Part shown: one piece after another, positions 17,339 to 26,497 of the stretch | Numbering within the stretch: position 1 is the stretch's first letter | Layout of the letters: each line of letters opens with the position of its first letter | Assembly: GCF_900105155.1 (NCBI RefSeq) | Contig: NZ_LT629762.1 | Location: forward strand, 2,767,001-2,831,000 | From: Pseudomonas prosekii | GTDB taxonomy: Bacteria > Pseudomonadota > Gammaproteobacteria > Pseudomonadales > Pseudomonadaceae | Length of the DNA: 64,000 nt | Reading direction: 5' to 3' | The notes under the pieces: model-generated | Told to the model about the DNA's origin: nothing | The model's database searches: none | Seen by the model: only the letters and a program-made list of their open reading frames with translations | Program-made: the position numbers and the translations under genes

Positions 17339-18367
17339 TTACTTTTCTTTGGTCGGTGTGCTGTCCGTGATCACAAAGCGCAGCACGCCGATGACCTGGC
17401 CGTCCTCGGTCAGCACCCGGACCTGCCATTTGCCCGCCGGATTGCCGGGGAAGTTCTGCTTGTGCGTCCACGCCCGGTAGCCTTCCTTGCGTCCGCCGTG
17501 GATATCCAGCGGAATGCGGTCGACCTCTTTGCCGTTGAATTTCCACACGTGATAAATCCGCTCGTCCAAGCCGCGCGGCGCGTTGATCGCGGTGTAAGCG
17601 TAGAGCCCGTCACCGCGAATCTGCTCGGCGCTGACTTCGTCGAGGCTCTTGCCCGGCGTGCGGTCCTGCATTTGCGTGCTGATCGCCACGTCGGTCATCC
17701 ACAACGTCGCCGGCGGCACCCACGAGCGCAGCACCCAGCCGAGCGCGCCGATGCCCAGCGTGATGCTGAGGATGGCCAGGGCGTTGCGCACGGTACGGAT
17801 CGGGAAGATCGACGCCAGGCTCGGGAACGACAGGACCACGGCGATGCCGAGCGCCAGTTTGAAACTCTGCGAGGTGGTCAGGTGCAGGATCACGGGCAGG
17901 GCGGTGAGCAGGGCGGCGAACAGCGTCAGCGTGTGCAACGCGAGAAACGCCCAACGGCGCGGCGCCAGCCATTTGTAGTAGAGCGGATCGGTGATGGAGA
18001 TCAGCGCGGCGATGCTCAGCAACCCGGTGAAGACCAGTTGGCCGCTGTTCCAGGTCGTGGTGATGAAGAAGAACGGCAGGACAAAAAACAGGCTTTCCTG
18101 GTGAATCATCTGCGTGGCGTAACGCAGCAGCGGCTGGGGGATTTCGCGTTTGAAGATTCTGGCGAAGAGCTTGGTCAGGCTGTTTTCCAGCATCAGCCAG
18201 ATCCAGCTGATCAGCATGATGATAGTGATCCACGTCGCCAGCCCTTGCTGACGATCGACCAGCATGAAACTGCCGACCCCGGAGACAAAACCACCGAGCG
18301 CAATGACCCCCGGATAGCGTTTCATCAAGTCAATGATGCGCTGGACAAATACGGTCAGGGTCGGCAT
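17339..18367 (-). CDS. DUF5924/DUF2914 membrane protein
   Basis: This 342-aa protein has about seven hydrophobic segments in residues 15-235 and a soluble C-terminal domain (about 245-335) with IYHVWKFNGKEVDRIPLDI, GGRKEGYRAWTHK and GKWQVRVLTEDGQVIG, the DUF2914 pattern. The start at 18367 (MPTLTVFVQR) is chosen because the open frame upstream runs into the repeat array and lacks conserved sequence. DUF2914 domains are beta-rich and thought to be periplasmic; the function is unknown. It lies 54 bp upstream of the MCE permease on the same strand and could be cotranscribed. Confidence 0.8.
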   Translation of the reverse strand: MPTLTVFVQRIIDLMKRYPGVIALGGFVSGVGSFMLVDRQQGLATWITIIMLISWIWLMLENSLTKLFARIFKREIPQPLLRYATQMIHQESLFFVLPFFFITTTWNSGQLVFTGLLSIAALISITDPLYYKWLAPRRWAFLALHTLTLFAALLTALPVILHLTTSQSFKLALGIAVVLSFPSLASIFPIRTVRNALAILSITLGIGALGWVLRSWVPPATLWMTDVAISTQMQDRTPGKSLDEVSAEQIRGDGLYAYTAINAPRGLDERIYHVWKFNGKEVDRIPLDIHGGRKEGYRAWTHKQNFPGNPAGKWQVRVLTEDGQVIGVLRFVITDSTPTKEK

Positions 18368-18450
18368 TCGGCGATTCACATTAGTCGTGGAAAAAATCCT
18401 CGACAGGGTAACGCTGGCGAGGCCAGCGTGGCGATAACCTGCGAGAAGCC

Positions 18451-19156
18451 TGAAGCAAATATCAAACCCGCAAAACCTTTGTAGCAGCTCACGAAACCCG
18501 CAAAACCTTCCCGAAACCCGCGAAACCTTTGTAGCAGCTGGCGAAGCCTGCGTTCGGCTGCGAAGCAGTCGTTGGTCCAAACAACGCGGTATTTCCCGAG
18601 AAACCGCATCGCCCGGTTTGACGACTGCTTCGCAGCCGAACGCAGCCTTCGGCAGCTGCTACAGGGGCGCCCGGCAAGCCAGTCAATCTGCGAGCAGCGT
18701 GGAGCAAATATCAAACCCGCAAAACCTTTGTCGCAGCTCACGAAACCCGCGAAACCTTCCCGAAACCCGCAAGACCCTTGTAGCAGCTGGCGAAGCCTGC
18801 GTTCGGCTGCGCAGCAGTCGTTGGTCCAAACAACGCGGTATTCCTGAAAAACCGCATCGCCCGGTTTGACGACTGCTTCGCAGCCGAACGCAGCCTTCGG
18901 CAGCTGCTATAGGGGCGCCCGGCAAGCCAGTCAATCTGCGAGCAGCGTGGAGCAAATATCAAACCCGCAAAACCTTTGTCGCAACTCCCGAAACCCGCGA
19001 AACCTTCCCGACCCGCAAAACCCTTGTAGCAGCTGGCGAAGCCTGCGTTCGGCTGCGCAGCAGTCGTTGGTCCAAACAACGCGGTATTCCTGAAAAACCG
19101 CATCGCCCGGTTTGACGACTGCTACGCAGCCGAACGCAGCCTTCGGCAGCTGCTAC
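18451..19156. repeat. Tandem array of three about 250-bp units carrying family C REP doublets
   Basis: Three direct copies start at AAATATCAAACCCGC (18456, 18706, 18955; period 250 and 249). Each has a short CGAAACCCGCGAAACC-type repeat tract, then an inverted doublet bounded by GTAGCAGCTGGCGAAGCC and GCAGCCTTCGGCAGCTGCTAC (18531-18662, 18780-18910, 19026-19156; 131-132 bp each). The middle copy ends CTAT instead of CTAC. The last doublet runs into the 3' end of the M16 peptidase gene and supplies its stop codon. Confidence 0.9.
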
Positions 19157-20538
19157 AGCGCGGTGGGTTTGCGGTGGGCGCGCAATGCCAGCAAGCCCAG
19201 CACGATCAAGCCCAACACCCCGCCCAGCACCCACAACAACTGATCATCGCTGAGCAGCGGTTTCTCGATCCGCAGATAACCCGGCTGCAACAACAACTCG
19301 CGCATGGCTTTGTTGGCTTCCGCCAGCGTCACGCCTTGCAGTTCCCTGGACGGGTTGGTGAAGCGTCCGTCCTGATAATCGCCGAGCGCGCTCCAATAGT
19401 AGTCGGCCAGCGCACTGTTGCCCTGCACGGCCCAAGATTGGCGGGCGATGGCGGCTTGCTTGAGGCGGTCGAAGGTGTCGACATCGAGGCCGTTCTTCAG
19501 CAGATCAGCCTTCAAATCCTCCAGCACCTGCTTGGCCTCATCGATGTTCTCGCGCTCAAGGTCAGCGTTCAGGCTCATGAAACCGACGCTGCCGAACAAC
19601 TCGCGCTCGGCCCACGGCCCGTAGGACAAACCGTGGTTCAGGCGCATCTGCCGATACAGCGCCCAATCCAGATAATCCTTGAGCAGATCGAACGTCTGGT
19701 CCGGCACATCTTCGAGCACCGGCTCCGGCACCAGCCAGTGCAACTTCGCCCCGCCGCCGACAAAACCGTGAATCAGACTGCGCTCATGCGCGGCGCTGGC
19801 GTTGACTTCCGGCAACGCCAAATGCTCGGTGGGATCGACCGGTTCCAGCGGCCCCCAGGCCCGTTCCAGATAGGCCGGGAGCAATTTGTCGAGGTCGCCG
19901 ACGACGATCAGGGTCATGTTGTTCGGCGCGTACCAGGCCTTGCGCACCTTATCCAGTTGCTCGCGGGTCAGGTAATCGACTTCGGCGCGTTGCGGGCATT
20001 TCAGGCCCAGCTCCACCGCCAACTGATTGCTCGCGGTGTGCCCGAGGTCCTGCCTGTCCATCCAGCGTTGCAGGTGCGAATAATGGCCGCCGTCCTCGCG
20101 CTCGACCACTTGCTTGGCGGCGTTGATCGCGTTGTCGTCGAATTGGGTTTGAGTCAGCAGCGCCAGCAGCAGGTCGAGGACTTTGCGCTGGTTCTTCGCC
20201 GGGGCTTCGATCACGAATGTGGTGTCGGCGTTGCTGGTGAAGGCATTCCATTCACCGCCCAAGGCCTGCATGCGTTCTTCCAGACCGCCTTCGCCGCTGG
20301 CGTCGATGCCGCTGAACAGCAAGTGTTCGAGCAGGTGCGGCAGCTCCTTTTCCTCACAAGGGAAGTCGTCGATGCCGACGCCAACCACCAGGCGAATCGC
20401 TACATGCCCACGGTCGGTGCCGGGTTTGAGCAGCAATTGCAGGCCATTGGGCAGCGCGTAGCCTTCGACCTGAAAACGATCCAGGGCAAACGCGGGAAAT
20501 GAACCGAGCAACAGACAGGCGAATAACAGACAACGCAT
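19153..20538 (-). CDS. M16 family zinc metallopeptidase, membrane-anchored
   Basis: This 461-aa protein has a signal peptide (MRCLLFACLLLGSFPAFA), an M16 peptidase domain with the inverted zinc motif HLLEH (H68, E71, H72) and a downstream Glu in VVEREDGG, a second M16 domain (about 185-370), and a C-terminal transmembrane helix (about 433-452) with a basic tail. It should be a periplasmic peptidase tethered to the inner membrane; the substrate is unknown. The stop codon TAG lies inside a REP element (GTAGCAGCTG...), so the last residues may have been altered when the repeat arrived. Confidence 0.88.
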   Translation of the reverse strand: MRCLLFACLLLGSFPAFALDRFQVEGYALPNGLQLLLKPGTDRGHVAIRLVVGVGIDDFPCEEKELPHLLEHLLFSGIDASGEGGLEERMQALGGEWNAFTSNADTTFVIEAPAKNQRKVLDLLLALLTQTQFDDNAINAAKQVVEREDGGHYSHLQRWMDRQDLGHTASNQLAVELGLKCPQRAEVDYLTREQLDKVRKAWYAPNNMTLIVVGDLDKLLPAYLERAWGPLEPVDPTEHLALPEVNASAAHERSLIHGFVGGGAKLHWLVPEPVLEDVPDQTFDLLKDYLDWALYRQMRLNHGLSYGPWAERELFGSVGFMSLNADLERENIDEAKQVLEDLKADLLKNGLDVDTFDRLKQAAIARQSWAVQGNSALADYYWSALGDYQDGRFTNPSRELQGVTLAEANKAMRELLLQPGYLRIEKPLLSDDQLLWVLGGVLGLIVLGLLALRAHRKPTAL

Positions 20539-20588
20539 AACAGGCTTCCATACGGCTGATTGGAGATCCGTGTCGCTTTCCAGGCAGC

Positions 20589-20665
20589 CATCGCGAGCAA
20601 GCTCGCTCCCCCATTGGTTTTATCAACGACACCAATCACCTGTGGGAGCGAGCTTGCTCGCGATG
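20589..20665. repeat. REP doublet, family B (CATCGCGAGCAAGCTCGCTC)
   Basis: CATCGCGAGCAAGCTCGCTC is repeated inverted as GAGCGAGCTTGCTCGCGATG, making a 77-bp hairpin-forming element between the M16 and Na/Pi symporter genes. A second copy lies at 34905. Confidence 0.9.
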
Positions 20666-20712
20666 ATCTTGAACCAGAACCTCTGTTACTGACTGGCCAC
20701 ACACCCAGACGT

Positions 20713-22371
20713 TCAAGGCGAATGCGTGATGTCGGCCAAATCGTCCGCCGCCAGCGCGCCGGTGTCGGCGGTTTCCAGCACCGCGTAGGCGCTGCTGCAA
20801 AACAGCGAATTGAGGCGTTTCATGTCGGCAATCAGCTCCAGGTGCAGCGAACTGGTTTCGATACTCTGCACAATCTTGCGTTGCAAACGGCTGACATGCG
20901 CGTGGGCCAAACGGCGTTCCTGCGCGCGGAAACGGCGTTTCTCGCGCAGCAACTGCCGGGCACTTTCCGGATCGCTGCTGAGGAACACCGACAAGCCCAA
21001 TCGCAGGTTGGAAATCAGCTGACTGTGCAGCCCCGCCAGCTCTTCCAGGCCGACTTCGGAGAACGAGCGGCGTTGCGAAGTCTTCTGCTGCTGCACTTTG
21101 CGCAGCATGCGTTCGATCAGGTCGCTGGCGAGTTTGAGGTTGATCGCCAACTCAATGATTTCCGCCCAGCGCCGACTGTCTTGCTCGCTGAGGTCTTCGC
21201 GCGGCATCTGCGCCAGGTACAGTTTGATCGCGCTGTAGAGCGCTTCGACATCATCGGTGAGGCGACGCATTTCCTGAGTGACGGCGGTCTGTTTGCCGCG
21301 CAGCACGTCGAGCATCGATTCGAGCATGTTGTCGATCAGGTCGCCGATGCGCAGGGTTTCCCGAGCGGCGTTGGCCAGCGCGAGACCGGGGGTGACCAGC
21401 GCCGTCGCATCGAGATGACGCGGTTTGGCCATGCCGTTGATTTCCGGCCGCTCGGGCAGCAGCCAGGCGCAGAGTCTGGCCATCGGCCCGACGCTCGGCA
21501 GCAGAATCAGGCAACGCGCGGTGTTGTAGAGCAGGTGGAAACCGATGACCATTTCCTGCGGACTGAAATCGAGACTGTCGATCCAGTGCACCAACGGGTC
21601 GAGCACCGGAATGATCAGCAGCAGGCCGATCAGTTTGTACAACAAGCTGCCCAGCGCCACTTGGCGACCCGCAGCGTTCTGCATGCTGGTGCTCATGAAC
21701 GCCAGAATGCCGCTGCCGATGTTGGCGCCGATCACCAAGCCAATCGCCACTGGCAAGCTGATCACGCCGGCGCCGGCCAGGGTCGCGGTCAGCAGCACGG
21801 CGGCGAGGCTGGAATAGGAAATCATCGCGAACAGCGCGCCGACCAGGGCGTCGAGCAGGATGTCGCCGGTCAGCGAGGCGAAAATCACCTTCACACCTTG
21901 CGCCTGGGTGATCGGTGCGGCGGCTTCGACGATCAGTTGCAGCGCCAGGATAATCAGCCCGAGGCCGATGCTGACGCGGCCCATCTGGCCGATGCGCGTC
22001 TGTTTGCGCGAGAGGAAAAAAATCACTCCGAGGAAGATCAGCAGCGGCGACAGCCACGACAGATCAAACGTCAGCACGCGCGCCATCAGCGCGGTACCGA
22101 CGTCGGCGCCGAGCATGGTCGCCAGCGCGGGGGTCAGCGCCATCAGGCCCTGGCCGACAAAGGAGGTGACGAGCATGGCCGTGGCGTTGCTGCTCTGGAC
22201 CATGGCGGTGACGACGATGCCGGCGATAAACGCCAACCCGCGTTTGGACATGTTCTGGCCAATCACGTGGCGCAGATTGGAACCGTAAACCCGCAGGATG
22301 CCGGTTCGAACGATGTGCGTGCCCCAGATCAGCAAGGTCACGGCGGATAGCAAATTGAGCAGGGTCAGCAT
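20713..22371 (-). CDS. Na/Pi cotransporter family protein with PhoU-like domain
   Basis: This 552-aa protein has the inverted-repeat PNaS core, with QSSNATAMLVTSFVGQGLM in the first half and GANIGSGILAFMSTSMQNAAGRQVALGSLLYKL in the second, then a cytosolic helical PhoU-like region (about 335-540). Family members are predicted Na+-coupled phosphate transporters, often regulated by the PhoU part; Pseudomonas members are not well studied. The start at 22371 (MLTLLNLLSAV) is chosen over an upstream in-frame start because it begins the first membrane helix. Confidence 0.88.
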   Translation of the reverse strand: MLTLLNLLSAVTLLIWGTHIVRTGILRVYGSNLRHVIGQNMSKRGLAFIAGIVVTAMVQSSNATAMLVTSFVGQGLMALTPALATMLGADVGTALMARVLTFDLSWLSPLLIFLGVIFFLSRKQTRIGQMGRVSIGLGLIILALQLIVEAAAPITQAQGVKVIFASLTGDILLDALVGALFAMISYSSLAAVLLTATLAGAGVISLPVAIGLVIGANIGSGILAFMSTSMQNAAGRQVALGSLLYKLIGLLLIIPVLDPLVHWIDSLDFSPQEMVIGFHLLYNTARCLILLPSVGPMARLCAWLLPERPEINGMAKPRHLDATALVTPGLALANAARETLRIGDLIDNMLESMLDVLRGKQTAVTQEMRRLTDDVEALYSAIKLYLAQMPREDLSEQDSRRWAEIIELAINLKLASDLIERMLRKVQQQKTSQRRSFSEVGLEELAGLHSQLISNLRLGLSVFLSSDPESARQLLREKRRFRAQERRLAHAHVSRLQRKIVQSIETSSLHLELIADMKRLNSLFCSSAYAVLETADTGALAADDLADITHSP

Positions 22372-22544
22372 GCTGGGCCCCCTGTGGTGGTAGCGCCCCA
22401 AAGGGGCAAATTGACGGTGCCGCGCAACGATCTACGTTCTGTACTTAAGCTGTAGTTGGCTAACGGTCTGGGCGCCAGCATCGCATAGCTGAATAAGCGA
22501 TTGAAACAAAACTGTCATAAAAACAGCTTGATGCGGCGACACAA

Positions 22545-23276
22545 ACCCAGATGCCGCAGCTGCTAAAGGGTGGTGGTGGCCATGGGGCCGGGGATGCCGC
22601 AACTCGCTCCATGTAGCAGCTGCCGAAGGCTGCGTTCGACTGCGCAGCAGTCGCAGATCCATTCAACGCGGTCTTGCTGAAAGACCGCATCGTCAGGTCT
22701 AACGACTGCTTCGCAGCCGAACGCAGCCTTCGGCAGCTGCTACAGGGTGGTGGTGGTCATGGGGCCGGGGGATGCCGCGATTCGCTCCATGTAGCAGCTG
22801 CCGAAGGCTGCGTTCGACTGCGCAGCAGTCGCTGATCCATCCAACGCAGTCTCGCTGAAAGACCGCATCGCCAGGTGTGGCGACTGCTTCGCAGCCGGAC
22901 GCAGCCTTCGGCAGCTGCTACAGGGTGGTGGTGGTGGTCATGGGACCGGGGGATGCCGCGATTCGCCTCATGTAGCAGCTGCCGAAGGCTGCGTTCGACT
23001 GCGCAGCAGTCGCTGAGCCATTCAACGCGGTCTCGCTGAAAGACCGCATCGTCAGATGTGGCGACTGCTTCGCAGCCGGACGCAGCCTTCGGCAGCTGCT
23101 ACAGGGTGGTGGTCATGGGGCCGGGGATGCCGCGATTCGCTTCATGTAGCAGCTGCCGAAGGCTGCGTTCGACTGCGCAGCAGTCGCTGATCCATTCAAC
23201 GCGGTCTTGCTGAAGAACCGCATCGTCAGGTGTGGCGACTGCTTCGCAGCCGGACGCAGCCTTCGGCAGCTGCTAC
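22545..23276. repeat. Tandem array of four 131-bp family C REP doublets
   Basis: Four inverted doublets, each exactly 131 bp, span 22613-22743, 22791-22921, 22972-23102 and 23146-23276. Each is bounded by GTAGCAGCTGCCGAAGGCTG and its complement, with GACTGCGCAGCAGTCG and CGACTGCTTCGCAGCC inside. Spacers of 43-50 bp between them share GGTGGTGGTCATGGGGCCGG and ATGCCGCGATTCGC. Unit period is 174-181 bp. A fragment of a fifth element lies at about 22551. The array fills the gap between the Na/Pi symporter and citrate transporter genes. The remaining 22372-22544 shows no gene. Confidence 0.92.
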
Positions 23277-23306
23277 AGGCGGGGCGTTGGCTGGGATGCG
23301 CGCTGT

Positions 23307-24614
23307 TTACAGGGTGCTGAACAGCGGGAAGATCCCCATCAGCAACGCTGCAACCATGATGCACAGGCACACCAGCACGGCCCATTTAAGGGTGAAGCGC
23401 TGATGGTCGCCGAATTCGATTCCGGCCAGCGCGACCAGCAGATAGGTCGATGGCACCAGCGGGCTCAGCAAGTGCACAGGCTGACCGACGATCGAGGCGC
23501 GGGCCATTTCCACCGGGGTAATGCCGTAGTGGCTGGCGGCCTCGGCGAGCACCGGCAATACGCCGTAGTAAAACGCGTCGTTGGACATGAAGAAGGTGAA
23601 CGGCATGCTCACCAGCGCAGTAATCACCGCCAGGTACGGGCCGAGGAATTCCGGAATCACCGCCAGCAAGCTTTTCGACATCGCGTCGACCATGCCGGTG
23701 CCCGACAGAATGCCGGTGAAGATCCCCGCCGCGAAGATCAACCCGACCACCGCCAGCACGCTGCCGGCGTGGGCCGCAACGCGGTCCTTTTGTTGTTGCA
23801 GGCACGGGTAGTTGACGATCATCGCGATACTGAACGCCACCATGAACAGCACTGGCAGCGGCAGCAGGCCGGCAATCAACGTGCACATCAGGCCCAGCGT
23901 CAGCAGGCCGTTGAACCAGATCAACTTAGGACGGCGCGCATCCGGGAACTGCGAAACACTGATCTCGCTGTGATCCACTTCATCGCCCGCCAGGTGCAAT
24001 TCACCGAGGCGCGCACGCTCGCGTTTGCCGTAGAAATAGGCAATCGCCAGGATCGCCACTACGCCGGCGAGCATCGCCGGAATCATCGGCACGAAAATGT
24101 CCGACGGGTCGACATGCAGTGCACTCGCAGCACGTGCGGTCGGGCCGCCCCACGGCGTCATGTTCATCACGCCGCCCGCCAGAATGATCAGGCCCGCCAT
24201 GATTCGCGGGCTCATGCCGATGCGGCTGTAGAGCGGCAGCATGGCGGCCACGCAGATCATGTAAGTGGTCGCGCCGTCACCGTCGAGGGAAACCACCAGC
24301 GCCAGCACAGCGGTGCCGACCGACACTTTCAACGGGTCGCCCTTGACCAGTTTGAGGATCTTGCGCACGGCCGGGTCGAACAGGCCGGAATCGATCATCA
24401 GCGCAAAATACAGAATGGCGAACATCAACATGACGCCGGTCGGCGCAAGTTTGGTGATGCCTTCTAGCATCATCGGGCCGATTTTCGGCGCGAAACCACC
24501 AAACAGCGCAAACAGGATCGGGATGATGATCAGGGCAATCAGCGCGGACAAGCGCTTGGTCATGATCAGGAACATGAACGTGATGACCATGGCGAAGCCA
24601 AGGAAAGTCAGCAT
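23307..24614 (-). CDS. CitMHS family citrate-metal:proton symporter
   Basis: This 435-aa polytopic membrane protein starts MLTFLGFAMVITFMFLIMTKRLSALIAL and contains SLDGDGATTYMICVAAMLPLY and NMTPWGGPTARAASAL, the signatures of the CitMHS family (B. subtilis CitM/CitH), which imports citrate complexed with Mg2+ or Ca2+. About eleven to twelve helices are visible, with a hydrophilic loop near 190-215. Metal preference cannot be read from sequence. No two-component citrate sensor is adjacent. Confidence 0.9.
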   Translation of the reverse strand: MLTFLGFAMVITFMFLIMTKRLSALIALIIIPILFALFGGFAPKIGPMMLEGITKLAPTGVMLMFAILYFALMIDSGLFDPAVRKILKLVKGDPLKVSVGTAVLALVVSLDGDGATTYMICVAAMLPLYSRIGMSPRIMAGLIILAGGVMNMTPWGGPTARAASALHVDPSDIFVPMIPAMLAGVVAILAIAYFYGKRERARLGELHLAGDEVDHSEISVSQFPDARRPKLIWFNGLLTLGLMCTLIAGLLPLPVLFMVAFSIAMIVNYPCLQQQKDRVAAHAGSVLAVVGLIFAAGIFTGILSGTGMVDAMSKSLLAVIPEFLGPYLAVITALVSMPFTFFMSNDAFYYGVLPVLAEAASHYGITPVEMARASIVGQPVHLLSPLVPSTYLLVALAGIEFGDHQRFTLKWAVLVCLCIMVAALLMGIFPLFSTL

Positions 24615-25001
24615 GGGAATACTCCAGGCGTAGCGCGGCTAGGGAATGGGCGAACCGGGTCGGGTCAGCGCAGAACGGGAAGCGCGAGGCGTACGGGCGG
24701 AGGTGTAGCGAGGGGGCGGGTAACGAAAGACATCAGAATCACCATTGTTGTTGTTAATTGGACCGTGCGAACGATGCGCATGGCCAACCGGTCTGTTGCC
24801 GGCAGTGGGGCGATCCTAATCGGCCAAGCTTTCAGCTACCTTTCGCTGATGAAAGCATTGAGCGGTTGTGGCACCGGTCGTCGGACTGCGCCGAGGCGGC
24901 GCAATTACGGCAAGGCGTAGGCTCAGGCCTGCAGTGAATCGGCGGCGCGCACAGTTTTGCGGGAACGAGCCTGCTTTCTAAACGCATCAGGAGGGAAACA
25001 C
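24615..25001. other. Divergent intergenic region, CitMHS gene / GFA gene
   Basis: 387 bp with no gene. It must hold the promoter of the citrate transporter (minus strand) and that of the GFA-type gene. A TTGTTGTTGTTAATTGG tract near 24745 is the most AT-rich part and may be promoter DNA. I see no clear operator or catabolite motif. Confidence 0.4.
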
Positions 25002-25403
25002 ATGGCAAAGATTCACAGCGGCGGCTGCCATTGCGGACACTTGCGCTATCAATTCAGCGGGCCGCTGCACGACATCGCACATTGCCATTGTTCGATTTGC
25101 CGGCGGGTCAGCGGCGGCATCGTCACCACTTGGATCACCGTGCCCGCAGCAGACTTTGCCTGGCTGGGCGGGGCGCCATCGCGCTACGACTCGTCCGCGA
25201 GTTGCGTGCGATATTTCTGCCCGACCTGTGGGGCGCAAGTCGCGCTGATCACGCAGCTCAGCCCCGAGAGCATCGATGTGACCATTGCCACCCTTGATCA
25301 CCCTGAACACGCCCCGGCCGAGCGGCATATCTGGAGCGACAGCCGCTTGCCGTGGCTGCACCTCGACGAGCATTTGCCCAGCGAAGCCGAAGAAAAAATC
25401 TGA
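25002..25403 (+). CDS. GFA-family zinc protein (DUF636)
   Basis: This 133-aa protein has the seven-cysteine pattern of the GFA (glutathione-dependent formaldehyde-activating enzyme-like) fold: CHC (C9, C11), CHCSIC (C28, C30, C33) and CPTC (C73, C76), binding structural and catalytic zinc. AGGAGGG precedes the ATG at 25002. Most family members have no proven activity, so formaldehyde activation should not be assumed. Its stop abuts the stop of the convergent dioxygenase-like gene. Confidence 0.88.
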   Translation: MAKIHSGGCHCGHLRYQFSGPLHDIAHCHCSICRRVSGGIVTTWITVPAADFAWLGGAPSRYDSSASCVRYFCPTCGAQVALITQLSPESIDVTIATLDHPEHAPAERHIWSDSRLPWLHLDEHLPSEAEEKI

Positions 25404-25730
25404 TCAGAAAATAGCCAGGTTCAGCGGTCGGACCGCGCCCATCCAGATCGCGTGTTCAGTGTGATCGAGCAAATCATTGCCGGTGTCCGGGTGCAGGAAC
25501 ACCACCAGACCGCGGCGATTGAGCGCCAGCCACGGCAGCACCTGGCCAAGCAACTCTGGCTCGAAGGCCAATTGGCAGCTCCAGTCCGGGTGCGGCCCGA
25601 CCGGGCGTTCGTGGAGGCGGCCCATTTTCAGCGCAAACAACGCAGCCGCTTGCTCACACAAGGCGCGCGCCTGATCGATGGTGCTGGCGTCGAAATAAAC
25701 GTGGGCGTGGTAGCCGGTGATCTGTTGCAT
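25404..25730 (-). CDS. DOPA 4,5-dioxygenase family protein
   Basis: This 108-aa protein starts MQQITGYHAHVYFD and contains GRLHERPVGPHPDWSCQLAF and LVVFLHPDTGNDLLDHTEHAIWMG, the conserved core of the DOPA-dioxygenase family (PF08883). Repeated His residues (HAHVYF, GPHPDW, FLHPDTG, DHTEHA) are likely metal ligands. The ATG at 25730 with AGAGG upstream is preferred to a GTG two codons earlier. The bacterial substrate is unknown; fungal and plant homologues cleave DOPA. Confidence 0.85.
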   Translation of the reverse strand: MQQITGYHAHVYFDASTIDQARALCEQAAALFALKMGRLHERPVGPHPDWSCQLAFEPELLGQVLPWLALNRRGLVVFLHPDTGNDLLDHTEHAIWMGAVRPLNLAIF

Positions 25731-25825
25731 CTGCACCTCTCGGAAACTCGTTCGAACCCTCGCCGATTCCTACAGGTCACACGCCATATACGTACAACTT
25801 ATAAGAAGGGATAAGGAGATCAGCC

Positions 25826-26491
25826 ATGAAAAATGCCGAAACCCCGACGGTAAAAGTGGTGCTCTATGGTGCCATGAGTAGCTTGGGCAGTGCGCTGATG
25901 GCTGAAATGCTGAGGCGCCAGCATGAAGTGATCGCGATTCTCGATGACCTGACGGCGCTCGCGCCACGCCCCGGTCTGCGCACCAAAAACGGTGATCTGT
26001 TTGACTCCGAACGGGTCAAGCAAAGCGTCGCCGGCAGTTCGGCGGTGATTTGCCTGTTGGACGCGCCGGGGCTGCCAATCAGCAGCGAACATGTGGAAAA
26101 AACCATCGTCCCCGGCCCGGTCGAACAAGTGCTGGCGGTTGATGCGCTGATCGACGGCATGCAAGCCGCCGGTATTTCCCGAGTGTTTGTCGTAGGAGAT
26201 TTCGCCGAGCTCGACGAGCCGGAAGTGGAGGACAACCTGCAACTGCACGCCGCCGAAGAAATCCTCGAAGCCCTGCAGGGCAGCGGTTTGCAATGGACGC
26301 TGGTGGACGCGCCGCGTGGCGTGGCCGGGTTGACCATCGAGCATTTCAGCCAGGTCAGCAGCTCGCTGGAACCGGGCCTGGCCGAACCGCTTGAGCGCTT
26401 GAATCGCGTGGCGGTCGGCATCGCCGATGAACTGCGTTTGAATCTGCACGTCGGCGAACATGTGAACTTCGTCGCGGCGACAGATTACTAG
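25826..26491 (+). CDS. NAD(P)H-binding atypical SDR family oxidoreductase
   Basis: This 221-aa protein opens with VKVVLYGAMSSLGSALMAEMLRRQHEV, a Rossmann start resembling the GxxGxxG of NAD(P)H-binding atypical SDRs but with Ala-Met-Ser in place of the usual glycine pattern. GDLFDSERVKQSVAGSSAVICLLDAPG and VFVVGDFAEL follow, as in the NmrA/YwnB-like group. No Tyr-xxx-Lys catalytic pair is evident, so it may bind nucleotide without classic dehydrogenase chemistry. AAGGAG precedes the ATG. It converges with the LysR gene, 6 bp between stops. Confidence 0.75.
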   Translation: MKNAETPTVKVVLYGAMSSLGSALMAEMLRRQHEVIAILDDLTALAPRPGLRTKNGDLFDSERVKQSVAGSSAVICLLDAPGLPISSEHVEKTIVPGPVEQVLAVDALIDGMQAAGISRVFVVGDFAELDEPEVEDNLQLHAAEEILEALQGSGLQWTLVDAPRGVAGLTIEHFSQVSSSLEPGLAEPLERLNRVAVGIADELRLNLHVGEHVNFVAATDY

Positions 26492-26497
26492 AAACGT

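Noticed and set aside
16223..18484. 753-codon open frame on the plus strand opposite the MCE permease and DUF5924 genes
   Set aside because: Gln/Arg/Asp-rich shadow translation with no family match; the minus-strand genes have clear membrane helices and motifs.
18480..19100. Short open frames within the 250-bp repeat array giving RGFRELRQRFCGF-like repeats
   Set aside because: The same frame recurs only because the DNA repeats; no ribosome sites, and translations are low-complexity.
22545..23276. Possible CRISPR array because of regular repeats
   Set aside because: The repeats are 131-bp inverted doublets and the spacers resemble each other, unlike CRISPR; no cas gene is nearby.
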